This document shows, in pieces, positions 1 through 8,083 of a stretch of DNA of 64,000 bases. Made by a program: the position numbers and the translations under genes. Position 1 is the first letter of the stretch. The number at the start of each line of letters is the position of its first letter. Origin of the DNA: Candidatus Nitrohelix vancouverensis. Its GTDB lineage: Bacteria; Nitrospinota; Nitrospinia; Nitrospinales; VA-1. Location of the stretch: contig CP048620.1 of NCBI GenBank assembly GCA_015698305.1, forward strand, positions 2,316,001 to 2,380,000. Reading direction: 5' to 3'. The notes below the pieces were generated by a model. It saw only the letters and a list, made by a program, of their open reading frames with translations. It ran no database searches and had not been told where the DNA came from.

Positions 1-53
1 GTACGACAAAGGTCAATAACGAATAAAATTTTTCAATTGGGGTGGTTTGCGTA

Positions 54-959
54 ATGGAAGATCTGGATAAAAAAATAAATTTGATCATTCGCGATAAAAT
101 TTCTTACATGCTGGCGGAAAATTCTGTTCGTATCAAGAAGGTCAACACACGCTACACCAATAAGAATCTGTACAACACCGTTGAACGGTTGAACGATATT
201 GTCGGCAGTTACGACCGGCTGGTTCGTACCATTTGCAAGGAAAGATTCAGCGTAGAGAAAGCGGTGCGGCTTCGTTATATATCTGAATTGACGCCGGAGC
301 GCTTGCATACCGTTAAGCGCGAAACCTTGAATGAAGTGGAACGCGGCTTGAGACAGTTGACAGAGGAATATAAAAAACTCTACAAACCCTTTGCCAAAGA
401 GGCAGAGTTTGACGAGCAGGTGGAAAAAATTTTTGAGAACGCTAAAGAAAATATAGAAAAACTTGCTGAGAAAACTTTGGAGAAAATCAATTCCGAAGTG
501 GTGGGGTCGACGCGGGTGTCCCCGGATGATCTTCAAAACTTATACGATATTGAACAATCTTCCCTGGTGGATCTCGCCATCATCAAACCGCTTCAGAATA
601 TGCATTTAATGCTTGCCCGCCTCAGCGAGAAACCGGAGGCGCAGTCATTGCAACGGAATATTCAGGAGGCCATCAAGGAGTATGTGAAAATTTCCAAGTC
701 CAATGAATCGGACGCCTGGGCCATCCCCTCCGTTCAGGGCAAGAAAATGCGCAAGATGGAAGTGGCGGGTCAGGATATCTTCTTAAAGGATATGATCTAC
801 GGTTTGCACAGCTTGATCCAGAATGCTGAACTGCCTGCTGAACATCGTAATCGCGAAGTCATCGATAAAATCTGGAAACAAATCGAACTGGGTCTGGATG
901 CAAAAGAGAGCCTGGCGAATGTGAAACAGAATTTGAAAACTCTTTATGATTTGCTGTGA
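54..959 (+). CDS. Coiled-coil protein of unknown function
   Basis: About 301 residues, almost wholly charged and helical, with no signal peptide or membrane segment, so probably cytoplasmic. I do not recognise a family. The stretch around residues 100-160 is rich in K/E/L with coiled-coil spacing. The ATG at 54 is preferred over the upstream GTG at 42 because a GGGGTGG ribosome-binding sequence lies 9-10 bases before it. The 3' end overlaps the sppA start by 14 bases, which suggests translational coupling and one transcript with sppA. The start of the operon may lie left of the window. Confidence 0.7.
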   Translation: MEDLDKKINLIIRDKISYMLAENSVRIKKVNTRYTNKNLYNTVERLNDIVGSYDRLVRTICKERFSVEKAVRLRYISELTPERLHTVKRETLNEVERGLRQLTEEYKKLYKPFAKEAEFDEQVEKIFENAKENIEKLAEKTLEKINSEVVGSTRVSPDDLQNLYDIEQSSLVDLAIIKPLQNMHLMLARLSEKPEAQSLQRNIQEAIKEYVKISKSNESDAWAIPSVQGKKMRKMEVAGQDIFLKDMIYGLHSLIQNAELPAEHRNREVIDKIWKQIELGLDAKESLANVKQNLKTLYDLL

Positions 960-1953
960 TCGTTTGATAAAAGAATTTCTGCCCCACTTCAAACCGGTTT
1001 TATACGCGTTTCTAGTCGCCCTGATCCTGTCTGTTTTATCGGGTTGCGCTTACATCCAATTAGGGCCATCCATCGGGCCGCTTGAGGAAGTTACATTAGA
1101 AGGCGAGGGCGACGAAAAAATCCTTTTGCTCGAAATTGAAGGGGTGATTGGCAACAAAGCGAAGCGCTCTCTCACCGGATTCTCCATCGATGTGGGCATG
1201 GTCGAAAAAGTCCGTGAGATTTTGAAACAAGCCAGCGAGGACGACGCTATTCGTGGCTTGCTGGTACGCATCAATTCCCCGGGTGGGACAGTTACCTCAA
1301 GCGATATTATTTTTCATGAATTACAGCGATTCAAACAGGAGAGAAATATCCCCGTTTACGTCGCCATCGTGGACCTTGCCGCGTCGGGAGGCTATTATAT
1401 CGCGCAGGCGGGCGACCTCATCATGGCTCATCCCACCTCGCTGATAGGAAGCATCGGCGTGATCGCCATGAAGGTCAACCTGACTGAGTTGATGGGCAAA
1501 GTGGGCGTCGATTGGGAAATCGTCAAGTCCGGCGACAAGAAAGATTTCCTGTCCCCATTCCGCGCCTTGACAGAAGAAGAACGACGCTTGTTTCAGGACA
1601 CGATCGATCAGTTTCATGACCGTTTTGTTCGCCTGATTGCGGACAACCGACCGGAATTATCTTACGATCAGGCGTTAATCATTGCTGATGGACGAGTCTA
1701 CACAGCGGAACAGGCTCTCGGTAACAAGTTGATAGACAAGATCGCTTATTTCGACGAGATGACCGAGCACATGAAAACACATCTTGGCGTCGATGCATTG
1801 AAGATCGTGACTTATCAGCGTTCAGGCGATTTCAAGAGCAACCTCTATTCTCAAGCAGATCGAATTCCCCCCACAGTCAATTTATTCAATATAGATATTG
1901 GAATGGATTGGCTTCCCTCGACCCCCCAGTTCATGTATTTATGGGCGCCGTGA
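946..1953 (+). CDS. sppA: Signal peptide peptidase SppA (lipoprotein-like N terminus)
   Basis: Serine protease of family S49 that degrades cleaved signal peptides at the inner membrane. A single N-terminal hydrophobic segment (about residues 18-33) ends in the lipobox-like LSVLSGC, so the protein could be a lipoprotein rather than a simple anchored one. The family core follows: RINSPGG near 108, the nucleophile Ser147 in AASGGYY, SLIGSIGV near 165, and the general-base Lys199 in SGDKKD. At 335 residues it is the short, single-domain SppA form seen in Bacillus, not the 618-residue duplicated form of E. coli. It overlaps the preceding gene by 14 bases. Confidence 0.92.
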   Translation: MICCDRLIKEFLPHFKPVLYAFLVALILSVLSGCAYIQLGPSIGPLEEVTLEGEGDEKILLLEIEGVIGNKAKRSLTGFSIDVGMVEKVREILKQASEDDAIRGLLVRINSPGGTVTSSDIIFHELQRFKQERNIPVYVAIVDLAASGGYYIAQAGDLIMAHPTSLIGSIGVIAMKVNLTELMGKVGVDWEIVKSGDKKDFLSPFRALTEEERRLFQDTIDQFHDRFVRLIADNRPELSYDQALIIADGRVYTAEQALGNKLIDKIAYFDEMTEHMKTHLGVDALKIVTYQRSGDFKSNLYSQADRIPPTVNLFNIDIGMDWLPSTPQFMYLWAP

Positions 1954-2289
1954 TTACCGGAAAAGCCTTATAAATATTCAAAAAACCGATATAAATCCTT
2001 CTATTATTTCGACTTGGTTGAATTTTTCTGATTTATTCATTAGAATAACATAAGGTTCTCTTGATTATGACTGGGCGTTCATATCTTGGGAGACTCCTTT
2101 TTTAGGCGCGGTTCGCAGTCATTCATTACGAACCGAATCATATTTCACACCAAAGTTTATATGTTCGTGAGAATCTATTCTCTACTATTCGATTTGAGCG
2201 AGCATCCGGTTTTTTAGTTCAGTTGTTCTTAGGCTGTGTGTATCGGCAGGCTTCCTCTTGTTTGATCTGGTGGGACTCGCCGGAGTAAA
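1954..2289. other. 336-bp intergenic region between sppA and the GGDEF gene
   Basis: AT-rich and with no convincing ORF. The only structure I see is an inverted repeat, CGGTTCG at 2109-2115 and CGAACCG at 2129-2135 with a 13-base loop and no T tract, so it is not a clear terminator. It could be an operator or part of the leader of the downstream cyclase gene. No tRNA or known riboswitch was recognised. Confidence 0.5.
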
Positions 2290-3849
2290 TTGTATTTCTT
2301 CTTGAACCTGAACGCAGGTAAACCAGCAGTGTCCGAATACCAATTAAAAGAAGAGACGGCGTTGTTGAAGGGGGTTTCTCTTGCGAACCATCACCTCTTG
2401 ACGCATGCCGACTACTCAGTGTCCCTGATGAACGCCTTGTCGTCTATCGGCTCCGGGGTGAGGGCAGATTGCAGCGCCATTTTCATACATGAATTTAGCG
2501 CCTTGAATCCTTCGACGATCCAGCATTATTTTTTATGGAGCGAAGTCGACGGCGCATGCCAGAAATCCATAGAACAGGGAACCCAATATGCAACTCTGGA
2601 ACTGGCGTCTTCTTACAAGAAGTTGTCCAGTGAAAAGTTTGTTGTTCTGGAAAGACCTCACATTTCCAGCGTTCTTTTACAATTTTTACCCTCAGATGAG
2701 CTTGCAAGCGTTTTGTTGATGCCTATTTATATTGAGGAACAATGCCTGGGAACTTTGCTTCTGGGTTTCGATCAAGTGAGAAATACCTGGTCGGACAACG
2801 AAATCGCCATGCTGAAAATGGCGACGGATGGACTGGGCGGTAAAATTAAAAATTTCCGCGATGAAACATCGTTCAGAGCGATTGTTGAAGGCACCTCGGC
2901 GCGTGTGGGAGAAGAGTTTTTTCGTTCTTTAGTGCGCAATCTGGCGTCGTCCATGCCGGTCTATGCGGCCTATGTCGCGGAGTTAACAGAGTTTCAAAAT
3001 CATCAGTGTCGCGTTCTGGTCGGTTGGGAAGGAGATCATTTTATCAATTCCTACACCTTTGATCTGCGTAACACGCCTTGCGAGGAAATCATTGCGGGGA
3101 TGATGACATATAGCCTGAACAACGCGCAGGAAACCTATCCAAAGGATTTTTCAATGGCCAGAATCGGCGGCGTCTCCTACGCGGGCGTTCCGTGTTTTGA
3201 TGGACAATTGAAAATCATCGGAGCGCTTTGGGTGGTCAATCTCAAGCCGATCACAGAAAAAAACAGAACGCTGAGTATTTTGAAAATGTTTGCGGCGCGC
3301 GCGGGCGCTGAATTGGAACGCAAACGCTCAGAAGACATCATGAAAAACATGGCCTATCACGATGCGCTGACAGGTCTGCCCAACCGGGTCCTCTTGAATG
3401 ATCGTTTGAAAATGGTTCTGGCGCATGCGCAGAGACATCAGGTGTGTCTCGCTGTTTTGTTCATTGATCTCGACGGTTTCAAGGAAGTCAACGATTCCTG
3501 GGGTCACGGGGCCGGGGATATCGTTTTGCAGGGGGTGGCCGAGCGCTTGAAGCAATGCATCCGCCAGGAAGACACCGTAGCGCGTTTGGGCGGGGATGAA
3601 TTCATTGTGTTGATGTCGCGTATTGGCTCCGATAAAAATGCGGCGAGCCTCGCTCAGAAAATTCTGGATATCATCGAGAAACCATTCTATTTTGAAGATC
3701 GGGAACTCAAAATTTCAGTGAGCATAGGAATCAGCGTTTACCCGGACGACGGCAACGATGCTAAAACATTACTGCGGAAAGCCGATACCGCATTGTATCG
3801 CGCAAAAAATAAAGGCAAGAATACCTATTTCTTCACCAAGGATATCTAA
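2290..3849 (+). CDS. GAF-domain diguanylate cyclase
   Basis: 519 residues. The C-terminal 165 residues are a complete GGDEF domain: DALTGLPNR at the start, FIDLDGFKEVND, the active-site signature GGDEF, and an RxxD inhibitory I-site (RQED) five residues upstream of it. It should therefore make cyclic di-GMP from GTP with product inhibition. No EAL domain is present. The N-terminal ~340 residues look like two GAF-type sensor modules (about 40-190 and 200-340) without membrane helices, so the signal is cytoplasmic. The start is a TTG with GGAG 4-5 bases upstream; a GTG at 2330 is an alternative. The ligand cannot be read from the sequence. Confidence 0.88.
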   Translation: MYFFLNLNAGKPAVSEYQLKEETALLKGVSLANHHLLTHADYSVSLMNALSSIGSGVRADCSAIFIHEFSALNPSTIQHYFLWSEVDGACQKSIEQGTQYATLELASSYKKLSSEKFVVLERPHISSVLLQFLPSDELASVLLMPIYIEEQCLGTLLLGFDQVRNTWSDNEIAMLKMATDGLGGKIKNFRDETSFRAIVEGTSARVGEEFFRSLVRNLASSMPVYAAYVAELTEFQNHQCRVLVGWEGDHFINSYTFDLRNTPCEEIIAGMMTYSLNNAQETYPKDFSMARIGGVSYAGVPCFDGQLKIIGALWVVNLKPITEKNRTLSILKMFAARAGAELERKRSEDIMKNMAYHDALTGLPNRVLLNDRLKMVLAHAQRHQVCLAVLFIDLDGFKEVNDSWGHGAGDIVLQGVAERLKQCIRQEDTVARLGGDEFIVLMSRIGSDKNAASLAQKILDIIEKPFYFEDRELKISVSIGISVYPDDGNDAKTLLRKADTALYRAKNKGKNTYFFTKDI

Positions 3850-3905
3850 CAAAAAAACTGGCTGATTTCTGGATGTGTTGTCGAAGGCCTTCCCTGACCA
3901 ACCTG

Positions 3906-4553
3906 ATGATTACCCTTCTTTCTGTTAATGTTGGCAAACCTAAAAAAGTCACTTTCCCAAACGGGAGAACGTTTTATACGGGCTTCAACAAGACCCCTAC
4001 ATCAGAACCGCAATATCTGGATGCGCCCGGTTTGATTGGCGACGGCGTGGCAGACCGCCGCTATCATGGAGGTTCCGATAAAGCGGTGTGCGTCTATTTT
4101 GCAGACCATTTTGCCTTTTGGAAATCGGTTCTTGGAGTTGCTCTGTCTCCCGGTTCCTTTGGTGAAAATTTCAGCATCTCTGGCATGGATGAAACGCAAT
4201 TGCATATTGGCGATATCTATCGGGTGGGCGACGCCGAGTTGCAATGCACCGAGCCGCGCCAACCCTGCGTGAAGCTCGCTTCAGCGTTGAACTCCTCCAC
4301 CCTGGTGAAAACAATGCGCGACACAGGTTACAGCGGGGCGTATTTCAGCGTGCTAAAGCCGGGACAGGTGCGAGTAGGAGATTCGATGGAATTAATAACA
4401 GCAGATCCTGAGCAATTTTCAATTTCCCAAGTCAATCAACTTCTGTATCATGACAAATCAAATACGGCGTCGATGCAAAAGCTTCTGGCCATCCCCGGAG
4501 TGTCGACAACCTTGCGGCGATATTTTGAAGGCCGTTTGGAAAAATCTCTTTAG
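3906..4553 (+). CDS. MOSC domain protein (YiiM-like)
   Basis: MOSC domains relate to the C terminus of molybdenum cofactor sulfurase. Stand-alone YiiM-type proteins act in reductive detoxification of N-hydroxylated compounds with molybdenum cofactor. Visible motifs are DRRYHGGSDKAVCVY, GSFGENF, HIGDIYRVG and the conserved cysteine in EPRQPCVKL, which is the expected cofactor or sulfur-carrying residue. The ATG at 3906 puts the first strand (LLSVNVGKP) at the N terminus as in relatives; an in-frame ATG at 3873 would add 11 residues without homology. It follows the cyclase gene by 56 bases. Confidence 0.82.
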   Translation: MITLLSVNVGKPKKVTFPNGRTFYTGFNKTPTSEPQYLDAPGLIGDGVADRRYHGGSDKAVCVYFADHFAFWKSVLGVALSPGSFGENFSISGMDETQLHIGDIYRVGDAELQCTEPRQPCVKLASALNSSTLVKTMRDTGYSGAYFSVLKPGQVRVGDSMELITADPEQFSISQVNQLLYHDKSNTASMQKLLAIPGVSTTLRRYFEGRLEKSL

Positions 4554-4591
4554 CTGACTCGCCGCATCACTCAAACTTCCCTGCAAGGTCC

Positions 4592-5173
4592 ATGGGTTCC
4601 AGGTCTCAGATTTTTTCAACACAATCGCGTGAGCAATGGCTCGAATGGTTTCGAGAGGAATGCCTGGTGGATGGTTTGGATGGCTCTCTTGCAGAAGCCT
4701 TTTTGGATTATCTCGCTGACCGGGGCTTGTTCGCCATTGCATCCGACGAACAGTGGCGCTGGAACAGCGCTGGCGAAACTACTGTGAGCCGGGATCATTT
4801 GGACAAGGATATGGAGAAGCTGGGCGCGGCGAACACGATGAATGCGCTTTCTTATTTCATCAAAGATTATAAGGCGAGCGTCTTGCCTCAGAGTCCGGCA
4901 GATTCCTCTTCTGCGCGCAGTCATTTATTTGGTAGTAAAAAAACGCGATCAAAAAACAGTTCTTCCGATCTCAGTAATCAGCAGATTGTGAAGAAGATGG
5001 AGAGTCAGTTACGCCCCTTTCTGGAGCAGGAGAAAATTTTGACGGCGTTGTTTGAAGGGCCGCGCGTTGCAAAGGACCGGGCGCGTTTATTGTGCAATTT
5101 TGTTATGAAACAAATCCAGCATCAGGTTCCGCGTAGAGAATGGGAACAACTGAGCAGACGCAGACACAGGTGA
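4592..5173 (+). CDS. Hypothetical protein
   Basis: 193 residues with no signal peptide and no recognised family. The first ~100 residues are tryptophan- and acid-rich and predicted helical. A Ser/Lys-rich linker follows (about 108-130), then a basic helical C terminus ending in RRRHR. The 3' end overlaps the 5' end of the dihydrolipoamide dehydrogenase gene by up to 34 bases, arguing that both are in one transcript. The reading frame is uninterrupted and has coding-like composition, but the function is unknown. Confidence 0.55.
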   Translation: MGSRSQIFSTQSREQWLEWFREECLVDGLDGSLAEAFLDYLADRGLFAIASDEQWRWNSAGETTVSRDHLDKDMEKLGAANTMNALSYFIKDYKASVLPQSPADSSSARSHLFGSKKTRSKNSSSDLSNQQIVKKMESQLRPFLEQEKILTALFEGPRVAKDRARLLCNFVMKQIQHQVPRREWEQLSRRRHR

Positions 5174-6573
5174 ATATGATATCGGTGGATCTTTTAGTGA
5201 TTGGCGGCGGGCCGGGCGGTTATCATGCGGCTTTCGACGCGGCGGACCGCGGCATGAAAGTGGCGTTGGCGGATGAGAATGCAACTCTGGGCGGCGTCTG
5301 TTTGAATCGCGGTTGCATTCCCTCCAAAGCCTTGTTGCATGTCGCGGCTTTGATTCAGGAAACGCGCAGAGCGTCTGAATGGGGGGCGACTTACGCCGAC
5401 CCTTCCATTGATCTGGATAAATTGAGAGCGTGGAAGGATGCGACGGTGCAACGAATGGCGAAAGGGCTGGATGAACTGGCGCGTCAACGCAAGGTCCAGA
5501 CCTTTCAAGGGAGAGCTAAATTGACAGGCGCTTCTTCAGCTGAGATCGCGGGGCACGGCAGGGTCGAATTCAAACACTGTTTGCTGGCGACCGGGTCTCG
5601 TCCTAAAAGTCCTTCATTGTTCCATCCACTCGGCAATTTGTTGATGGATTCGACCTCTGCCCTGGCTCTGGAGAACATCCCTCAAAAACTTCTGGTGCTT
5701 GGCGGCGGCTACATCGGATTGGAAATGGGGACAGTTTACGCCGCTCTGGGAAGTCGCGTGACGGTGGTGGAAATGCAGAGCGCCTTATTGCCTGGCGTGG
5801 ACAGCGATCTGGTTCGCCCATTGGCGAGGAATCTGGCTTCGATGTTCGAAACAATTCATCTCGACACGAAAGTGACTTCGGCGTCAATTGTGAACGGCGA
5901 AGTTCAGGTCGGGATGCAGAAAGGCTCGGAAGAGACGCTGGAGACTTTCTCTAAGATTCTCGTTTCCGTCGGCAGGGAGCCAAACACGCAGGCGCTGGGG
6001 CTGGAGCACACAGCGGTTCAGCTCGAAGAAGGCGGTTTCATTAAAACCGATTCGAACGGTCGGACCGATGAACCTGGAATATTTGCGATCGGCGATATCG
6101 TTGCTGGCGCGATGCTGGCGCACAAAGCCTCGCATGACGCTCAACGGGCGATCAACTGGATTGAGCGGGGGGAAGCGGGCAAGTCATCGGTGATCCCCGC
6201 CGTGGTCTTCACCGACCCGGAGATCGCCTGGTGCGGGCTCTCTGAAACGGATGCGCGTCGCAAGGGCATCGCATTTCATGTTTCGCGATTTCCCTGGTCG
6301 GCTTCTGGAAGGGCGCAGGCGATGGGCCGGGGCGAGGGATTGACCAAGTTGATTCTGGAACCGGAGAGCAACAAAATTCTTGGAATGGGCGTCGTTGGCG
6401 TCAACGCAGGCGAGTTGATTGGTGAAGGCGTGCTGGCCATGAATATGGGAGCGTCCGCAAAAGATCTGGCGCATGCGGTTCACCCGCATCCCACGCTTTC
6501 AGAAACGATCTCCGAAGCGGCGTTTGCGGGCATGGGACAGGCAATACATATTTACAAGCGGCCTCGAAAATAA
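5140..6573 (+). CDS. lpdA: Dihydrolipoamide dehydrogenase (E3)
   Basis: FAD- and NAD-dependent pyridine nucleotide-disulfide oxidoreductase that reoxidises lipoyl groups of 2-oxoacid dehydrogenase or glycine cleavage complexes. It has the N-terminal FAD fold (VIGGGPGGYHAA), the redox-active disulfide in GGVCLNRGCIPSKAL, the NAD fold (LGGGYIGLEMG), the second FAD motif (GIFAIGDIV) and the C-terminal catalytic HPHPTLSE at the dimer interface. Length (477 or 465 residues) is normal. Starts at 5140 (ATG) and 5176 (ATG, nearest the fold) are both possible. No E1 or E2 gene is in the window, so its complex is unknown. Confidence 0.93.
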   Translation: MGTTEQTQTQVNMISVDLLVIGGGPGGYHAAFDAADRGMKVALADENATLGGVCLNRGCIPSKALLHVAALIQETRRASEWGATYADPSIDLDKLRAWKDATVQRMAKGLDELARQRKVQTFQGRAKLTGASSAEIAGHGRVEFKHCLLATGSRPKSPSLFHPLGNLLMDSTSALALENIPQKLLVLGGGYIGLEMGTVYAALGSRVTVVEMQSALLPGVDSDLVRPLARNLASMFETIHLDTKVTSASIVNGEVQVGMQKGSEETLETFSKILVSVGREPNTQALGLEHTAVQLEEGGFIKTDSNGRTDEPGIFAIGDIVAGAMLAHKASHDAQRAINWIERGEAGKSSVIPAVVFTDPEIAWCGLSETDARRKGIAFHVSRFPWSASGRAQAMGRGEGLTKLILEPESNKILGMGVVGVNAGELIGEGVLAMNMGASAKDLAHAVHPHPTLSETISEAAFAGMGQAIHIYKRPRK

Positions 6574-6579
6574 CGGGTT

Positions 6580-6831
6580 TTATATGTCGATCACATCCTG
6601 ATCGTTGCGATTGGATCTGTACGGACGTTGATGGGGCAGGGGAGGTTGCGCGGGTCTTTTTCTTAATAGCCGAAGAAGAAAAATGATGACGCCTGCAATC
6701 AATGCGATTGAAAACAGCGTGAATGTAAATACAAACAACAGGGTCAGGCTGACGACGATCCACAAGACCATGTAGATTTTGGTGGAGGTCGGGATTTTCT
6801 CGTTCTTCAAAGTGTATTTATGAAACATCAT
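6580..6831 (-). CDS. Small membrane protein
   Basis: 83 residues with two adjacent hydrophobic segments (about 20-37 and 38-55), followed by a basic, proline-rich cytoplasmic tail and an acidic end. It lies convergent to lpdA, with stops 6 bases apart, and nothing else explains this stretch. No family is recognised. The hydrophobic profile followed by a positively charged segment is typical of a genuine small inner-membrane protein. Confidence 0.5.
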   Translation of the reverse strand: MMFHKYTLKNEKIPTSTKIYMVLWIVVSLTLLFVFTFTLFSIALIAGVIIFLLRLLRKRPAQPPLPHQRPYRSNRNDQDVIDI

Positions 6832-6882
6832 GATAGCGTTTGATGTGATTGGATTTACTGCGGGAATTTGATAATATGAATT

Positions 6883-7095
6883 ATGAATGATACGCCTTTA
6901 ACAATTATAGCTTGCCCCCACTGCCAAGTCAAAAACCGTGTGCGCGCTTTCAAGCCCGGACAAATCCCCGTTTGTTCGAAATGTCGCGGGCGTTTGATGT
7001 CCGAAGAAGAAAGCGAGACGCATGCCTGGTTTGGGGATTCGATGAATAAATTCAAAGACCTCCCTGATTTGGGGTTCCGGTCGGAAGAAAAATAA
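6883..7095 (+). CDS. Stand-alone TrxC-like zinc-ribbon protein
   Basis: 70 residues. CPHC at 11-14 and CSKC at 31-34 form a four-cysteine zinc ribbon. The surrounding pattern (CPHCQxxNRV, a basic linker, CSKCRGRL) closely follows the N-terminal zinc ribbon of thioredoxin 2 (TrxC), but the thioredoxin fold with its WCGPC site is absent: the protein ends about 35 residues after the ribbon. It may be a free zinc-binding regulator or the remnant of a TrxC. It is followed 26 bases later by the BolA gene on the same strand. Confidence 0.7.
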   Translation: MNDTPLTIIACPHCQVKNRVRAFKPGQIPVCSKCRGRLMSEEESETHAWFGDSMNKFKDLPDLGFRSEEK

Positions 7096-7121
7096 CTCAC
7101 ACACTACAGGATTGGAATTGC

Positions 7122-7406
7122 ATGGAAACGACAGATTTGATCGATCAGATTTTGAAAGAAAAATTGAACGCCGACCACGTGGGCATCATCGACGAGAGCC
7201 ATTTGCATCGCGGTCACAAAGCGGCTGGAGGCGGCGGGCATTACCATGTGACCGTGGTATCCAGTCAGTTTGAAAACGTCAATTTGATTGACCAACGCCG
7301 ATTGGTTTATTCAGCGCTGGACGATCAGATCAACGGACAACCCAAGTTGATCCACGCCATTCAAATCAAGACCCTCACCCCGGAAGAATGGAAAAGCAAG
7401 AACTGA
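7122..7406 (+). CDS. BolA family protein
   Basis: 94 residues matching the BolA/IbaG family throughout: an N-terminal helix (TTDLIDQILKEKL), a strand with the conserved HLHRGH segment, GGGGHYHVTVVSSQF, QRRLVYSAL and a C-terminal IHAIQIKTLTPEEW. BolA proteins pair with monothiol glutaredoxins around a bridging iron-sulfur cluster and influence iron-sulfur protein assembly and cell shape. The histidine that would be a cluster ligand is present. No glutaredoxin is encoded in the window. Confidence 0.9.
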   Translation: METTDLIDQILKEKLNADHVGIIDESHLHRGHKAAGGGGHYHVTVVSSQFENVNLIDQRRLVYSALDDQINGQPKLIHAIQIKTLTPEEWKSKN

Positions 7407-7422
7407 ACCCGCGCGCCTGCGT

Positions 7423-7905
7423 CTATTCCCTGTAGAGCTCAAGCTCTTCGCAGTTTTTCAGGTTGGGCGACTCCGCCAGGGCCTTGTAGCCAACATTGCC
7501 ATACTGGTTCTTGTAAAGATCGAGCTTTATATATTTTTTGCTCTGCTCGGAATCTGCGAAGGCCTTCGCGCCTTCGTCGCCGATGACATTCCCGAACATC
7601 GTGAGGTTTACCAGTTTTGGGAAATTGGTGGAGTTTGCAATGGCGATGGCGCCATCGTCGCCAATTTCATTGTGATTCAGATTGAGTATTTCCAGATTGC
7701 CCAGTAGAGAGGATTCCGCCAATGCCTCTGCGCCTTCGTCTGCGCATTGGTTTCCCGGTAAAATCAATTCCTTGAGATTTTTTAAAGCAGGGTGATTTGC
7801 CAGTTCCATGATTCCCCTCAGGCCAATGTATTTATCTCGCAGGTTTAAAATACTTCCATCCTCCGAGAGCCCTTCCTTAACCATATCGTCGATTCGCTTA
7901 CTCAT
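7423..7905 (-). CDS. Leucine-rich repeat protein (ribonuclease-inhibitor type)
   Basis: 160 residues made of about five leucine-rich repeats of 24-28 residues with the RNI-like pattern LxxLxLxxNxIgdxGAxAlA. Examples are LEILNLNHNEIGDDGAIAIA and the next unit LVNLTMFGNVIGDEG. There is no signal peptide, so the protein is probably cytoplasmic and should form a short solenoid for protein-protein contacts. The partner is unknown. It is convergent with bolA (16 bases between stops) and downstream of the cytochrome operon terminator. Confidence 0.8.
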   Translation of the reverse strand: MSKRIDDMVKEGLSEDGSILNLRDKYIGLRGIMELANHPALKNLKELILPGNQCADEGAEALAESSLLGNLEILNLNHNEIGDDGAIAIANSTNFPKLVNLTMFGNVIGDEGAKAFADSEQSKKYIKLDLYKNQYGNVGYKALAESPNLKNCEELELYRE

Positions 7906-8032
7906 ATCAAATCCTTGATTACGCGCTGTTTCAGCGGTATTTAAAAGTGAAGTGGAAATTTAAAAATGTCCTGTTACGTTAGCATACATTCGGATGGATT
8001 TTAATAAATTTTAGGAAACGAGAGGGCGGCGC

Positions 8033-8070
8033 AAATAAAAAAAAGGCAGAGGCCAGAGGCCCCTGCCTTT
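8033..8070 (-). terminator. Rho-independent terminator of the oxidase operon
   Basis: On the minus strand the transcript would form a 13-bp stem with a 3-base loop (one G-U pair), with arms AAAGGCAGGGGCC and GGCCTCTGCCTTT. It runs straight into about eight U residues (the A run at 8037-8044). It lies 14 bases after the stop of the di-heme cytochrome gene and separates the cydA-like/cytochrome operon from the leucine-rich repeat gene. Confidence 0.9.
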
Positions 8071-8083
8071 GTTTGACTTTCGT

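Noticed and set aside
2109-2135. Inverted repeat after sppA considered as a terminator
   Set aside because: Seven-bp stem with a 13-base loop and no T tract on either strand.
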